Shown piece by piece: positions 38,601 through 47,731 of a stretch of DNA of 64,000 nt. Under the pieces are notes generated by a model. The model made no database searches, was not told the DNA's origin, and saw only the letters and a list, made by a program, of their open reading frames with translations. Source of the DNA: Nostoc sp. B(2019) (GTDB lineage Bacteria; Cyanobacteriota; Cyanobacteriia; Cyanobacteriales; Nostocaceae). The position numbers and the translations under genes are program-made. How positions within the stretch are numbered: position 1 is the first letter of the stretch; the number at the start of each line of letters is the position of its first letter. The stretch lies in the NCBI RefSeq assembly GCF_010091925.1, contig NZ_WVID01000013.1, forward strand, positions 186,001-250,000. The letters are read 5' to 3'.

Positions 38601-40219
38601 TCTGCTTGCGTAATCGCTCGGTTATTCCTTTTACCTTGGCGGACAGCCTTTAAATACTTGAGGTAGAGTTCACTTAAAGTAAAAGAAAGTAGCGGTAATG
38701 CTCCTGGCATCTGTGCTACTTCATCTATTAACGTATCTACCAGATTGTGCGGCTCAAAATACATCACCCTTTTGGATGCTGGTTCTTCGATGCAGGCGCG
38801 TAATTCCTCCCGCGTCATGGCTGGCACGATAAATCTCGCACTCTGCCAATATGCTTGTAAAGCAGAATTTCGCAACTGAGGTTCAAAATCTGAGCGTAAC
38901 GTCAGTACGAGGCGGAAATTATCTGAATATTGAGCTACTGCTTGCGCCAATAAACTGAGGAATTTCTGCCGTTCTTGCTCGTCTTGGCAGAGGGTGATGA
39001 GTTCTTCTATCTGGTCAATGACTAATAGCAACTTTGACTGCGGATAAAGCTGACTCCAAGTTGCTAAACTGGCGGTTAGGCTTTCCCGCGATAGTATCTT
39101 ATTTAAAGCCTTCACCGGAGACTCTCCAGGACGCATAGTCGCCAGAATTTGCCACTGCTGCTGACTTCGCAAGTATGGTATTAATCCCGCTTTTACCAAG
39201 CTCGATTTTCCGGTTCCAGAAGCCCCAAGCACCACAGTTAACGACTGATTGCTGACGAATTCGTATAACTTTTCAGTCAGGGCTTGTCTACCGAAAAACA
39301 GGTGACTGTGTTCTTCCTCAAAGGATTCCAAGCCACGATAGGGGTTTTTTGATTCATCGAGTGGTGGTGCTGGAGGTAAATTTAAGATATGCCCAGGAGT
39401 CAGAAAGATATATTCACCTTTATCATGTTTCTTCAGGGGCCAAATACTAGGGGTTTGCCGGAGATGATGCCCAACAGTTGTCGGTTCAATGCGATCGCGC
39501 AAATAAAGGTAGAGTTTGGTAGCGGTAATTACCCCGTCTCCTGAAGGTTGACCATAAGCAACCGGAGGATGTAAATCAACTCTACCTGTGATTGCTTCCA
39601 GCAAAGCGGCAGCAAAGGGTGAATGATCCCCAATTTGACCACGGCAATCTGTATCAAGTGCATAAGCATCTAAAGCTTTTTGGTCATAGGCAGCAGAGGT
39701 AATCACCTGCCATGCTGGATCAGAGATAAAGCGATCGTACCGTTCTTGGTGAATCACCTCTGGCACAGTTAACAATTCTCTGGTACTAGACCAGCGAAAG
39801 GCTCCAGCAAAACAGCAATCAAGGAATGCTAGGAAATGACGGCAAGGCAATTTCTCCAAGGCTTCCTGCAACTGAGTCATCGGTAGGTAGGTTTGAATCT
39901 CTCCGAGGATGGCATCTTGGGGAATTAAATAACCCTTTGGCCCGTCATCAGCATTCAGGGCAATTCCATGACCAGCAAAGTAAAACAGCAGACGGTCATC
40001 TGAATGTACTTGTTCTGGCAGAGTTTTCCAAAGTAATTTATTCAGATTGGAGAGATTTGCCACCTCATCCAAACACAACCATACTTGATATCCATGCTGT
40101 TCACGCAAAACCTGTACTAATTGTTTGGCATCATTAACAGCATTTTGGAGTGGAGAAATTCCGTTGCCGTAATTATTAATTCCAATCACAAGTGCCAGGT
40201 TGTGCGAAAACTCAGACAT
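35675..40219 (-). CDS. Caspase - STAND NTPase - transmembrane - WD40 protein
   Basis: 1514 residues. Residues 1 to about 250 are a caspase (C14) domain: IGINNYG, catalytic His in FYFAGHG and Cys in LDCCFAG. A novel-STAND NTPase follows, entered by NPYRGLESFEEE and FFGRQ, with Walker A GASGTGKSS at about 331-339 and Walker B-like LLLVIDQIEEL. One membrane helix lies at about 773-793. Then come 14 WD40 repeats (about 870-1455), enough for two seven-bladed propellers. The layout is that of a regulated cell-death or defence switch: WD40 senses, the STAND oligomerises, the caspase cleaves. The ATG at 40219 is chosen over a TTG ten codons earlier. The last residues come from a C-rich repeat tract. 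It follows the other caspase gene by 30 bp. Confidence 0.93.
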   Translation of the reverse strand: MSEFSHNLALVIGINNYGNGISPLQNAVNDAKQLVQVLREQHGYQVWLCLDEVANLSNLNKLLWKTLPEQVHSDDRLLFYFAGHGIALNADDGPKGYLIPQDAILGEIQTYLPMTQLQEALEKLPCRHFLAFLDCCFAGAFRWSSTRELLTVPEVIHQERYDRFISDPAWQVITSAAYDQKALDAYALDTDCRGQIGDHSPFAAALLEAITGRVDLHPPVAYGQPSGDGVITATKLYLYLRDRIEPTTVGHHLRQTPSIWPLKKHDKGEYIFLTPGHILNLPPAPPLDESKNPYRGLESFEEEHSHLFFGRQALTEKLYEFVSNQSLTVVLGASGTGKSSLVKAGLIPYLRSQQQWQILATMRPGESPVKALNKILSRESLTASLATWSQLYPQSKLLLVIDQIEELITLCQDEQERQKFLSLLAQAVAQYSDNFRLVLTLRSDFEPQLRNSALQAYWQSARFIVPAMTREELRACIEEPASKRVMYFEPHNLVDTLIDEVAQMPGALPLLSFTLSELYLKYLKAVRQGKRNNRAITQADYEQLGGVIQSLTQRADYEYEELVNNNQAYEQTIRHVMLRMVAVGGGELARRRVPLSEMEYPEPENRRVKEVIRRFSIARLLVQGQDTEGQPYVEPAHDALVRGWQKLLAWKQDEAESLILQRQLTPAAFEWKNVKSRERPSGWQAKVEPVLDWLDSSCYVVENSFDKINAQLLRLWQQTQSQQEQRREKQVQFLWNANPYLDVLNEKIKFNKNWFNQLEAEFVQRSIVQKRKNIAWRSRIAIAVILGLSGLTLYALFNLRNAQIGQASTFRENAEVDLGTPVLDGAIASLRAGTLLNQPLVQLFKPEQLQTQVQGTLQKAVYTVKERNRLEGHQGTVRSSFSPNGQLLASAGEDGIVRLWNLQGQEQAVWNTNLVRSLSFSPDGRLLATAGEDGIVRLWNLQGQLLAELKGHQSRVRSIRFSPDSHLIASGGDDDTIRLWNLQGQQLREWKANQNSVNSVSFSRNGQMLATAGKNSTIRLWNLQGQQLAQCKGHQQPVSSVSFSQDGQLVVSGGQDRTVRVWNLQGKQLGKPFTGHQGRIWSVQFSPDGQQVASAAGDGTVRLWNLQGKELDKFAGHQGPVRSVSFSRDGQLLTSAGDDKTVRVWNLHGQQVTELLGHKDRVLSINFSPDGQRVTTGGDDGIIRVWNLQGQQLLGWTAHQGERIHSVSFSPDGQLMASAGDDRTVRLWNLYGQQLTTLSMAESLGYPQHICDVSFSPDSKLVASVGENGIVLVWDWQKRRQLAKFSMVKFPREKHFCKVSFSPDSKLLASAGNDGIIRMWNWQKQQLITDIPGHLGPVSSVAFSPDGKRLVSAGDDGTIRLWNLQGKPFQEFVAAVNFGAAVNSVAFSPDGKMIVSSDQKGNVQLWNWQNREQFAAWKAHQGEVRNVSFSKDGKMLASAGDDSIAKLWQIQSFDKLMKQACDEVQDYLQNNSKLEESDRHLCHRYPALYHFTLKSIQIGSRGAGSRGQGERIRD

Positions 40220-40249
40220 GGTATTAGGCCCTTTTTTTGCACTAGTCAA

Positions 40250-43200
40250 TCACATTTGTAGAGACTGATTAAGTTGATTTTTATTTTTGGGTTCTATGTA
40301 ATTGGATTGTTGATATCGCCACAATCCAATCATCACTATTGCTGCTAATACACCAATCAACACACCAATTAACCATTGAGGCCTTATGTTCTGAATTGAA
40401 CGACTATTAGTAGTGATATGAGGAGTGCTGACAGTAGGGATATCGGCTTGTTCTTGAGGTGAACTCACTGTTTTATTAAGAGGCAACTTGTCTACAACAG
40501 CCATATCAATAGAGGAGGGTAAAGGTGTGTGAGAGAGGTTTTCTCGACCCAAGTGAGTGGTCAAATAATTCTCCGACTTGACAGGACTACTTATCGCTAC
40601 CTCTAAATGATGGCGCTGAACGCACAAGATACAAGTATTTGCTAATGCTGCTAACCCTTCGGGATAAGTGAAATAAACAAAATGATCACAGCCAACTTCT
40701 TGAACTTGGGGTGGAGGCTGACGTTCTTGACTAACACTTTTGATACTGTGTACAGTTGCAGCAAGGTCGTTTGGTTGACCAAAAAAGGGTAGGCTCACTG
40801 TCTTATAAAACAGCTTTTGCATTAATCGCTCTAAAGGACTAGACTGCTGATTAGCTTCTGGTTGGAGAGCCGCGGGAATAATTGATGTATTACCAGCAAT
40901 GATTGTGTAAGGAATTCCAGGATCAGGGCTGGCTGCCAAGTTTTGCAAGAATTGAGAGCCAGGACGCATTTCATCTAAGGAAACATCGATAGTTTTAACT
41001 ACCTCGACAGATTTGTTCATCGCCTTGAGCAACATTCCCAAAACTGGTATGGGCCAAGTAATTGTTGACAGACCATTAAGCCCAATACTCAAGGTAGTTA
41101 GCGCCCAATCTTGGATAGTAGACCAAGGAAACCCAGCATTTGGTGTACCCAGCATAATTAAGTTTTGCACGATGCGATCGCCTGCTTCTCTTTCAATAAA
41201 CCAACGAGAAACCAAGCCTCCCATTGAATGAGCGACAATGTGCAAGGCTTTACCGTGATTTTCTCTTAAACCGACTGCTGCGAGTTTTTGCTTGAGGAGT
41301 TTGGCATTCTCTTCAATGGAAGTGTTGAGGCTTTCATAGTCAAAGGTGAGAACTAGATCATATAAGTCAGTAAGTTTTGCCCTTTGTATACTTCCTAACA
41401 TACTTTGAGTATCGCCAATGATGCCGTGGATGTAGAGCACAATCCGCTCTGCTTGGGCAACCCGTTGTTTAACTTGCTCGATTTCACCGATATAATTAAC
41501 TACACCATCTGGACTAACATCTGCTACAGCTAAAATTGGGTAATCAAACTGCAACCCTAGATTTTGAGACACTATTTTTTGAAAGAAAATTCGGATAGAT
41601 CCCCCAAGGCTACGTTTTCCTGCACTCACTGGTTCTGTTAACCGCTCCAAGACTATTTCTGTTGTGCCATCCGCACTACTGTGAGCGCGTCCTAAAGGTA
41701 GGAAAAACTCGCCATCATAACTGATTGGTAAGAGATACTCGTCTGGTTCTAAGGGTGAATCAACAACTAGCTTTAAAGGATGATTGGGCGTGACAACAGA
41801 TGGATCTTGTATCTGATTCAACTCCAACACGCTTAAACCTGGATCAGTCCCCCGACTAGCCGTGAATTGAAAGGGTCTAATTCCCGAATTATCTGCCCGC
41901 AGAAGAGGCGGTAGCAGATGATTACCTAGATCCCTAGTGGATTGGGTGACTGTTGTCAGCCGAACATTAGCATTTAAATTGTGATGTGATTGCAACCTCA
42001 CACCAGATCCCAGAGAAACACTTTCTTGTCCCCTGGGAATCGGCGTGGCGTTTTGTGGGTGGACAGTTGTGAGCATGATTTGACTAGTTACCCAGTCGTC
42101 GCAAACATCTTCTTCTGGTTTAGCTCTGAGGTCGCGTAAGGGAATCCTGTTCATCAAACGGTTCAGTGTCCCTTGACCTCGATGAGGTGTGGGTGTGGAA
42201 CGAGAAGGTAAATCAAGCTCATCTTGTGTCAGCAAGGTAGCGTCAAATTCCGCAGTGCTGACAATTAATTTGAGCATATCTTTAACTTCAGTAATTCCCT
42301 GTTCCCGCCATAGTTTTTCGGGAACTTGGGCATAAATTGCATGACCGCCTAAAGCCCAGGCTTCATCTCCTGTCTGTCCACTTGGTTGTAGCCAAATTCC
42401 TCCTGTCTCAAACAAATCTGCACTCACTGCAAAACGATCTGTTAAATTCAGGAGGGCGCAATACACTGGTTCATTAGCAGTATTTTTTAACTTAATTTTG
42501 AAATTAGGTTGCTTCCATTTACCATTTTCTTGTTGATATTCTAAGCGCATCTGGACATCTTGCCGCTCTTGCCCATCTTGATAAATCATTATTTGCACTG
42601 CGTCGGCTGGAATTCTGCTGCTAGCAGGACTAGAAAGTTCGTAAATATTTGTCCAACGGGCAATATGTTCTAATCGTTGTATTGCCTGCCAAGCAGTGGT
42701 CTTTGTGTAACCTTGAATTTGAGCGACTAAAGGACGGTCATCAGCTGGTCGTGTAATCAGATATTCATCATTACGAGCTAGCAACTTAAACTCAGCAATT
42801 TCAGGTGCAGTAACTTCCCGCAGGTATAAGGACTGTTGATTCTGAGTCCCAGCCGTCAGTAGTGCGGTGCGTGCTAATTCTACTCCTATATCCTCACCAG
42901 CAATCAATATTCTTTTAGGTGGTGAAGGCAGGCTAGTAACAAGTGCTTTGAAAGTCATCTCAGTATTTAAGTCTCTGATACCGCTAATTTGAACTTTACT
43001 CAAATGCGGCATAACTTCCAGTACTTGAGCTTCACCTATTGCCCTTGATAGTTGATGTAGCTGTTCCAAGGGGGTATCAAAAGGAAATAACGCCAGTAAA
43101 GTTGTCTCATCCCCACAAGGTTGGGGAATTCCATGAACAGCGCCACCATCAATTACCCATGTATGGTGTTTGTGATAACTAATTGTAAAGTAGGGAGTAT

Positions 43201-44074
43201 GTGAGGCGATCGCTCCTCCTAAAAATGGTTGGTTTAAATCATCCTGAACTGTTGCTTCTATTTGGGGAGACTGCGCTGCAACTTTGCTCCGAACTAAGGC
43301 ATTGGTGCGTTTGAATAAATCTCTATAACTGAGGCTACCATTGGCTTTTGTCAATGTATCGAGTAAAAAGTAAGAGAATGCCCCCCGACTTTGCCCATCT
43401 GCAATGTACTCTTTAGCTTCCTCGTAATCTTGGCAAGCCGCAAAAAAGATATGTTTGCCTTGCGGTAAAGTCCAACCAGCAGCATTTTTGACCAAACTGC
43501 GGGAATTTGAGAGTTGTTTGGCTTCTGTCACAGAGAAAATGAAGCTGTCTAAAGGTCGCTGGCGGGGATCAATGGGTGCTTTACGAACAGCCGTTTCTAG
43601 TTTTAAATCACCGCGAATGCCTGAACCTGAGTGGCAACAGTCCATAATAATAGCGATATGAGGGTTTTTGTCGGCTACCTCAGCAATTAGCTTCCCTAAT
43701 TCTTTATCTGCTAAATCCCAACCCCCTGGATTACGACTGTCGTAACAAACGAGTGTTTCATCTAGTCGATCTGGTTCTAAAGCCCAAAACTCTTCAGGTG
43801 TGGCTTGTTGACTACCATGGCCTGAATAGTAAAAAAAAGCCACATCTTCACTACTAGCTTGACACAAATGTTGACGGAAACCGTCAATAATTGCCTGACG
43901 GGTGGCATCTTGGTTTAACAATATGCGTAAATGTAGCTGGCATCCGTTGGGAGAAATTCGCCCTAACAAATACTCTTTAACAGCCAAAATATCATTGATA
44001 CAGCCTTTTAAAGAAGGCACAGAACTAAAATACTCATCAATCCCAACCAGCAATGCATAGATATTACGAGTCAT
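40250..44074 (-). CDS. Caspase - alpha/beta hydrolase (lipase-like) - membrane anchor protein
   Basis: 1274 residues. An N-terminal caspase (C14) domain has LLVGIDEY, catalytic H86 in YYSGHGSQ and C147 in MDCCHSG. The middle (about 270-870) contains unassigned beta-rich segments. From about 880 an alpha/beta hydrolase begins with VLYIHGIIGD, with nucleophile Ser near residue 949 in VAHSMGGLVSRW and LGTPNAG, as in PGAP1-like lipases. One C-terminal membrane helix lies at about 1234-1252. It is upstream of and probably co-transcribed with the caspase-STAND-WD40 gene (30 bp apart). Protease and lipase activities tethered to a membrane suggest an effector of cell death or defence; that is inference. 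Confidence 0.9.
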   Translation of the reverse strand: MTRNIYALLVGIDEYFSSVPSLKGCINDILAVKEYLLGRISPNGCQLHLRILLNQDATRQAIIDGFRQHLCQASSEDVAFFYYSGHGSQQATPEEFWALEPDRLDETLVCYDSRNPGGWDLADKELGKLIAEVADKNPHIAIIMDCCHSGSGIRGDLKLETAVRKAPIDPRQRPLDSFIFSVTEAKQLSNSRSLVKNAAGWTLPQGKHIFFAACQDYEEAKEYIADGQSRGAFSYFLLDTLTKANGSLSYRDLFKRTNALVRSKVAAQSPQIEATVQDDLNQPFLGGAIASHTPYFTISYHKHHTWVIDGGAVHGIPQPCGDETTLLALFPFDTPLEQLHQLSRAIGEAQVLEVMPHLSKVQISGIRDLNTEMTFKALVTSLPSPPKRILIAGEDIGVELARTALLTAGTQNQQSLYLREVTAPEIAEFKLLARNDEYLITRPADDRPLVAQIQGYTKTTAWQAIQRLEHIARWTNIYELSSPASSRIPADAVQIMIYQDGQERQDVQMRLEYQQENGKWKQPNFKIKLKNTANEPVYCALLNLTDRFAVSADLFETGGIWLQPSGQTGDEAWALGGHAIYAQVPEKLWREQGITEVKDMLKLIVSTAEFDATLLTQDELDLPSRSTPTPHRGQGTLNRLMNRIPLRDLRAKPEEDVCDDWVTSQIMLTTVHPQNATPIPRGQESVSLGSGVRLQSHHNLNANVRLTTVTQSTRDLGNHLLPPLLRADNSGIRPFQFTASRGTDPGLSVLELNQIQDPSVVTPNHPLKLVVDSPLEPDEYLLPISYDGEFFLPLGRAHSSADGTTEIVLERLTEPVSAGKRSLGGSIRIFFQKIVSQNLGLQFDYPILAVADVSPDGVVNYIGEIEQVKQRVAQAERIVLYIHGIIGDTQSMLGSIQRAKLTDLYDLVLTFDYESLNTSIEENAKLLKQKLAAVGLRENHGKALHIVAHSMGGLVSRWFIEREAGDRIVQNLIMLGTPNAGFPWSTIQDWALTTLSIGLNGLSTITWPIPVLGMLLKAMNKSVEVVKTIDVSLDEMRPGSQFLQNLAASPDPGIPYTIIAGNTSIIPAALQPEANQQSSPLERLMQKLFYKTVSLPFFGQPNDLAATVHSIKSVSQERQPPPQVQEVGCDHFVYFTYPEGLAALANTCILCVQRHHLEVAISSPVKSENYLTTHLGRENLSHTPLPSSIDMAVVDKLPLNKTVSSPQEQADIPTVSTPHITTNSRSIQNIRPQWLIGVLIGVLAAIVMIGLWRYQQSNYIEPKNKNQLNQSLQM

Positions 44075-45026
44075 GCTGATCTCACTTTATTAAACTTTAT
44101 AAAATGTGGTGGCTTTCAACAGATTTTATAACTAGTACATTTTGCATATACAAGTTTTTAATTTTTGTCAAACCATCTCTTAAACTATTGCAGATTAAGA
44201 TATTAACTGGCAAACGAGTGTTATTAAAAAATATTTTTTAAAATCCTGGTTTTTTGGTTTCTATTATCTTTTTTTTCACAAAAAATAATTACCTATAATT
44301 ATATGTTGCTGTATTTCGTTCTTGATTTCCCGATTAAGGAATAAATCTACTCTGTTTGGGCTACTTCTGAAGGAAGATTTTACCTATTTCCTGCGGCAGA
44401 TACTTAATTAGTTTTTGTTATCACTATACATTTTAATATTTGTCTATCTAAATTATGAAATAATTTACAATTTTGGTTTACTTTTTATGCCGGGATATCT
44501 ATATCAAAAGATTTATTACTATATATCTATAGTTAGAGGAGTACTAAGCATATACTCAACTATATTCAGAGCAAACATTGAAGAAAAAGCTACAAGAAAA
44601 TTTTTTCAGTCTTTGTTATCAGTCAAAAGTGCAAATTGTTTATAGCAGTTCCCAATTACATGAGGTAAATCCTAGCCTCTAGTCCCTAACCTCAACGAGA
44701 TGTACGTGACTAAAACGAGAAACGCTATAGTGCATTGTTGATAATTTGCATTTTGAAAATTGATTTTCAGATTTTTGGGCAAAAATTTTGCTTTGGTAAT
44801 CAGTAGAATTAAATACATTAATTTTACAGGCAAACCCTAAGTATTTTGCAAATTTTCCGAAAGATTATCTTTCAACAGCGAGTTGAAAGGTTGGGTATAA
44901 ATAGCTGAAATTTCAGTTGACAATAAATACAAAATAATTCATGGGAATGTATCTGATTTTTATACATTCTCATCAGAGATAAGAATATTGTCAACTAACT
45001 ATTTTTAACAGTAAAAGGATAAAAAC
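44075..45026. other. 952-bp divergent gap, very AT-rich
   Basis: This separates the caspase operon (minus) from the gene train starting at 45027 (plus) and must hold both promoters. It contains the small element at 44641-44730. A 76-codon frame at 44415-44645 is low-complexity and ends inside that element; I do not accept it. Confidence 0.5.
44641..44730. mobile_element. Putative 90-bp MITE-like element
   Basis: It starts TATAGCAGTT and ends AACGCTATAG, an imperfect terminal inverted repeat. The left end is like the TATAGCGGTT end of the 28-bp repeats at 20.8 and 35.2 kb. Inside are ATGAGGT and ACCTCAACGAGAT fragments related to the palindrome of those repeats. No coding capacity. The call is tentative. 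Confidence 0.45.
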
Positions 45027-47042
45027 ATGAAAAAATTTACTGTAAATACAACTTTAATGGGCAAAGTTACAGATATTAAAGCAGAAAAAGATGCTTTTAT
45101 CTTGAAATGCCGTAGTGATGATGAGATAGAGGTTTTTGTGGGTAATGAAACCAAATTTAGATTTCTGAGAAATTTGGATGGCATCGAGCGCGATCGCGTA
45201 CCCAATCCTGATAACTTTAATCATGATTCTCCCACAAATTTAGTCAAAAAATACATCCAGCCTGATAGCTTGGTTGTCCTACAAGGTGTTTATCAAGAAA
45301 ATAATGGTAATTGCCATTATGATGCGCGTATTGTGAACCTATTACATTCATATAGAGGGCAAGATGAATTATTGTTTGAGCAGACACATTGGTGGATTAC
45401 ACAAATTGCCCGCCTAGCAGATAGTTGGTTAGGGTATCTATTTCCCAATAAACAAACCTATCAAATTGATGATTTTGCTCTCTACCGAACTAACTTAAAT
45501 ATCATTGGTTTACCAACTGATGACAATATACAGGAATGTGCCACACTTTCTCGGCTAATTTATGGTCTTTCCTCAGCTTACTTACTGACTGGTTCTGAAA
45601 GCTATGTTTCAGCGGCCCGTGCTGGAGTTCAATACCAACGTGAAACTTTTCGCAGTTTAACATCTGATGGCAAACATTGTTTTTGGGCTTTTGGCAAGCG
45701 CAAGACTGAGTACAGTTATCAGTTGTATATCAACTCTTTAAATGAAGATGACAGAGATACAATCCCACTTTATGAGCAAATTTATGCTTTAGCTGGATTA
45801 GCTCAGTATTATCGGATCACCTTAGATTGGGAAGTGCTTGATGATATTAAGCGGACTGTTCGCGTCTTTAATGAGTTCTTTACTGATCCGGAATCGGAAT
45901 ATGGTAAGCACGCATACGGAGATTATTTTTCCCACCTAGATTATGTCACCTTAAACTGGGATAATCCGGCTCTTGCTAACAACCAAGCTAGGAAAAATTG
46001 GAATTCCATTGGGGATCACATACCTGCCTATTTAATAAACGTGATTTTGGCATTAGAACCTTTGCCATTAACTGATCATGGACACGAAGAAATCAGGAAA
46101 TTTTTAGAAACTTGCAAGAAGATTCTCAAAACAACATCCACAATTATTGTTGAGAAGTTTCCCGATCCAGATCCCAATATTCCATTTGTCAATGAGCGAT
46201 TTTTTCGGGATTGGAAGCCAGACCATAGTTGGCGGTGGCAACAAAACCGTGCTGTTGTCGGACACAATTTAAAGATTGCCTGGAATCTGACTCGTGTTGC
46301 CAATTATTATTACTACTTAGCTGCCCAATCTGCTGCTGAGAACGAGCAAGAAGCAAAAGAATCACAACAGTTAGCCGATAGGTTGATGAAACTGGCAGAT
46401 CAATTAGGCATCAAAATAGCAGAGATTGGTATCGATCTATTTAGAGGAGGAATTTTCGATACTTTAGAACGTAATCCCCAAAATGGGATGCCTTTGGAAT
46501 TTCCTTGGTTCAACACTAAGGACTTTTGGCAGCAGGAACAAGCTTTGTTAGCCTACCTGATTCTTTATGGTTGCAGTAACGAAAATCATCACCAAAAGCA
46601 AGAGTATTTGCGATTAGCACGAGAAACAGCCGCATTTTGGAATCTCTTTTTTCTTGACCAAGACAATAAAGGTATTTTCTTCCGAGTTAGTGAAAGTGGA
46701 GATGCAATGACTGTCGGGGAGTATGGACAAAAAGGGGGGCATTCAATTTCTGGATACCATGCTTTTGAACTCAATTATTTAGCTCATATCTATACCAGTA
46801 GCTATGTGACAAAAGAACCCTTCTGTTTGTATTTCAAACCTGACAAGCATTGTCGCCAGCGATCGCTCAATTTCTTACCCGATTTCTTTAGACCCAATAC
46901 CCTGGAAGTCAGCAGAATCAGCATTAATGGTAGCGATCGCACCTCAATCGACCCTGATAATTTCCAAATTGAACTAGGAGAAAAAGAATTTCAACTTGGT
47001 TCAGAAGCAGAAATCATTGTACAATTTACACCCAAAACTTAG
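45027..47042 (+). CDS. (alpha/alpha)6-barrel protein, N-acylglucosamine 2-epimerase-like
   Basis: 671 residues. A small beta N-terminal domain (about 1-110) precedes a long helical barrel. Repeated helix pairs with W, H and aromatic residues (QNRAVVGHNLKIAWNL; KDFWQQEQALLAYL near 498; GGHSISGYHAFEL) resemble the AGE superfamily of sugar epimerases. The C-terminal part (about 600-671) looks beta-rich. Substrate unknown; a sugar or glycan is likely. AGGA lies six bases before the ATG. It is the first gene of a plus-strand train whose next start is 10 bp after its stop. Confidence 0.65.
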   Translation: MKKFTVNTTLMGKVTDIKAEKDAFILKCRSDDEIEVFVGNETKFRFLRNLDGIERDRVPNPDNFNHDSPTNLVKKYIQPDSLVVLQGVYQENNGNCHYDARIVNLLHSYRGQDELLFEQTHWWITQIARLADSWLGYLFPNKQTYQIDDFALYRTNLNIIGLPTDDNIQECATLSRLIYGLSSAYLLTGSESYVSAARAGVQYQRETFRSLTSDGKHCFWAFGKRKTEYSYQLYINSLNEDDRDTIPLYEQIYALAGLAQYYRITLDWEVLDDIKRTVRVFNEFFTDPESEYGKHAYGDYFSHLDYVTLNWDNPALANNQARKNWNSIGDHIPAYLINVILALEPLPLTDHGHEEIRKFLETCKKILKTTSTIIVEKFPDPDPNIPFVNERFFRDWKPDHSWRWQQNRAVVGHNLKIAWNLTRVANYYYYLAAQSAAENEQEAKESQQLADRLMKLADQLGIKIAEIGIDLFRGGIFDTLERNPQNGMPLEFPWFNTKDFWQQEQALLAYLILYGCSNENHHQKQEYLRLARETAAFWNLFFLDQDNKGIFFRVSESGDAMTVGEYGQKGGHSISGYHAFELNYLAHIYTSSYVTKEPFCLYFKPDKHCRQRSLNFLPDFFRPNTLEVSRISINGSDRTSIDPDNFQIELGEKEFQLGSEAEIIVQFTPKT

Positions 47043-47052
47043 GCAACCAATT

Positions 47053-47715
47053 ATGGCAACCCCAATGCTAGAAGGAAAGAAAATTGCCATTCTTGTAGAG
47101 AGTGAATTTATTCCAGAGGAAATTGCTGCCTATCAGCAACGCTTTGCCGAACTTGGGGCGACTGTGCATTTAATGTCTCGGTTGTGGGGAAATCAAAGTC
47201 TGCGTTTTGTTAGTGATGTTGATGCAGTGGGTAAATCCTTGGAATACCTAGACGTAAGCATTGACTTTCAGAATGTAGATATTAATGATTATGCGGCTGT
47301 GATTGTCTCTGCTGGCTACACCAGTGTACGTTTGCGTTACTTTGAGCCTCCAGAAGGTTGTCCACTCAGTCCAGAACAGTCTCGTACTGCGCCAGCAGTC
47401 CAATTCTTTGCCCAGGCGATGGCAAATCCCAAAATTGTGAAAGGAGCTATTTGTCATGGATTGTGGCTGTTGACACCGATACCAGAACTACTCCGGGGGC
47501 GAAAAGTAATCTGTCACGAAGTCACCCTTGCAGATATTGCTAATGCTGGTGCTGTTTATGTCCCGTCTGCATCTGGAATTGTTGTTGATGGTGACTTAGT
47601 TACAGGGCGAGCAGGTCATGATGTAGGTGTATTTATCGATGCGATCGCACAACTAATTATCCAACAAGATGCACAACCAGGACAAAAAGGGGAATTGGTA
47701 GAAGCTAAATCCTGA
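47053..47715 (+). CDS. DJ-1/PfpI family protein (first copy)
   Basis: 220 residues. The flavodoxin-like fold begins KKIAILVESEF (conserved Glu16), and the nucleophile elbow has C134 in KGAICHGLWLL. These are the DJ-1/PfpI active-site residues. Known activities in the family include protein deglycase/glyoxalase, chaperone, hydratase and peptidase. The ATG at 47053, ten bases after the previous stop, is used; the frame is open 19 codons upstream inside the previous gene. A second homologue (49795) lies in the same train, about 2.7 kb on. Confidence 0.82.
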   Translation: MATPMLEGKKIAILVESEFIPEEIAAYQQRFAELGATVHLMSRLWGNQSLRFVSDVDAVGKSLEYLDVSIDFQNVDINDYAAVIVSAGYTSVRLRYFEPPEGCPLSPEQSRTAPAVQFFAQAMANPKIVKGAICHGLWLLTPIPELLRGRKVICHEVTLADIANAGAVYVPSASGIVVDGDLVTGRAGHDVGVFIDAIAQLIIQQDAQPGQKGELVEAKS

Positions 47716-47731
47716 CTTAAGGAGAGAAGCA

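Noticed and set aside
44415-44645. 76-codon plus-strand frame rich in Tyr and Ile
   Set aside because: Reflects AT-rich sequence and ends in a MITE-like element; no RBS.
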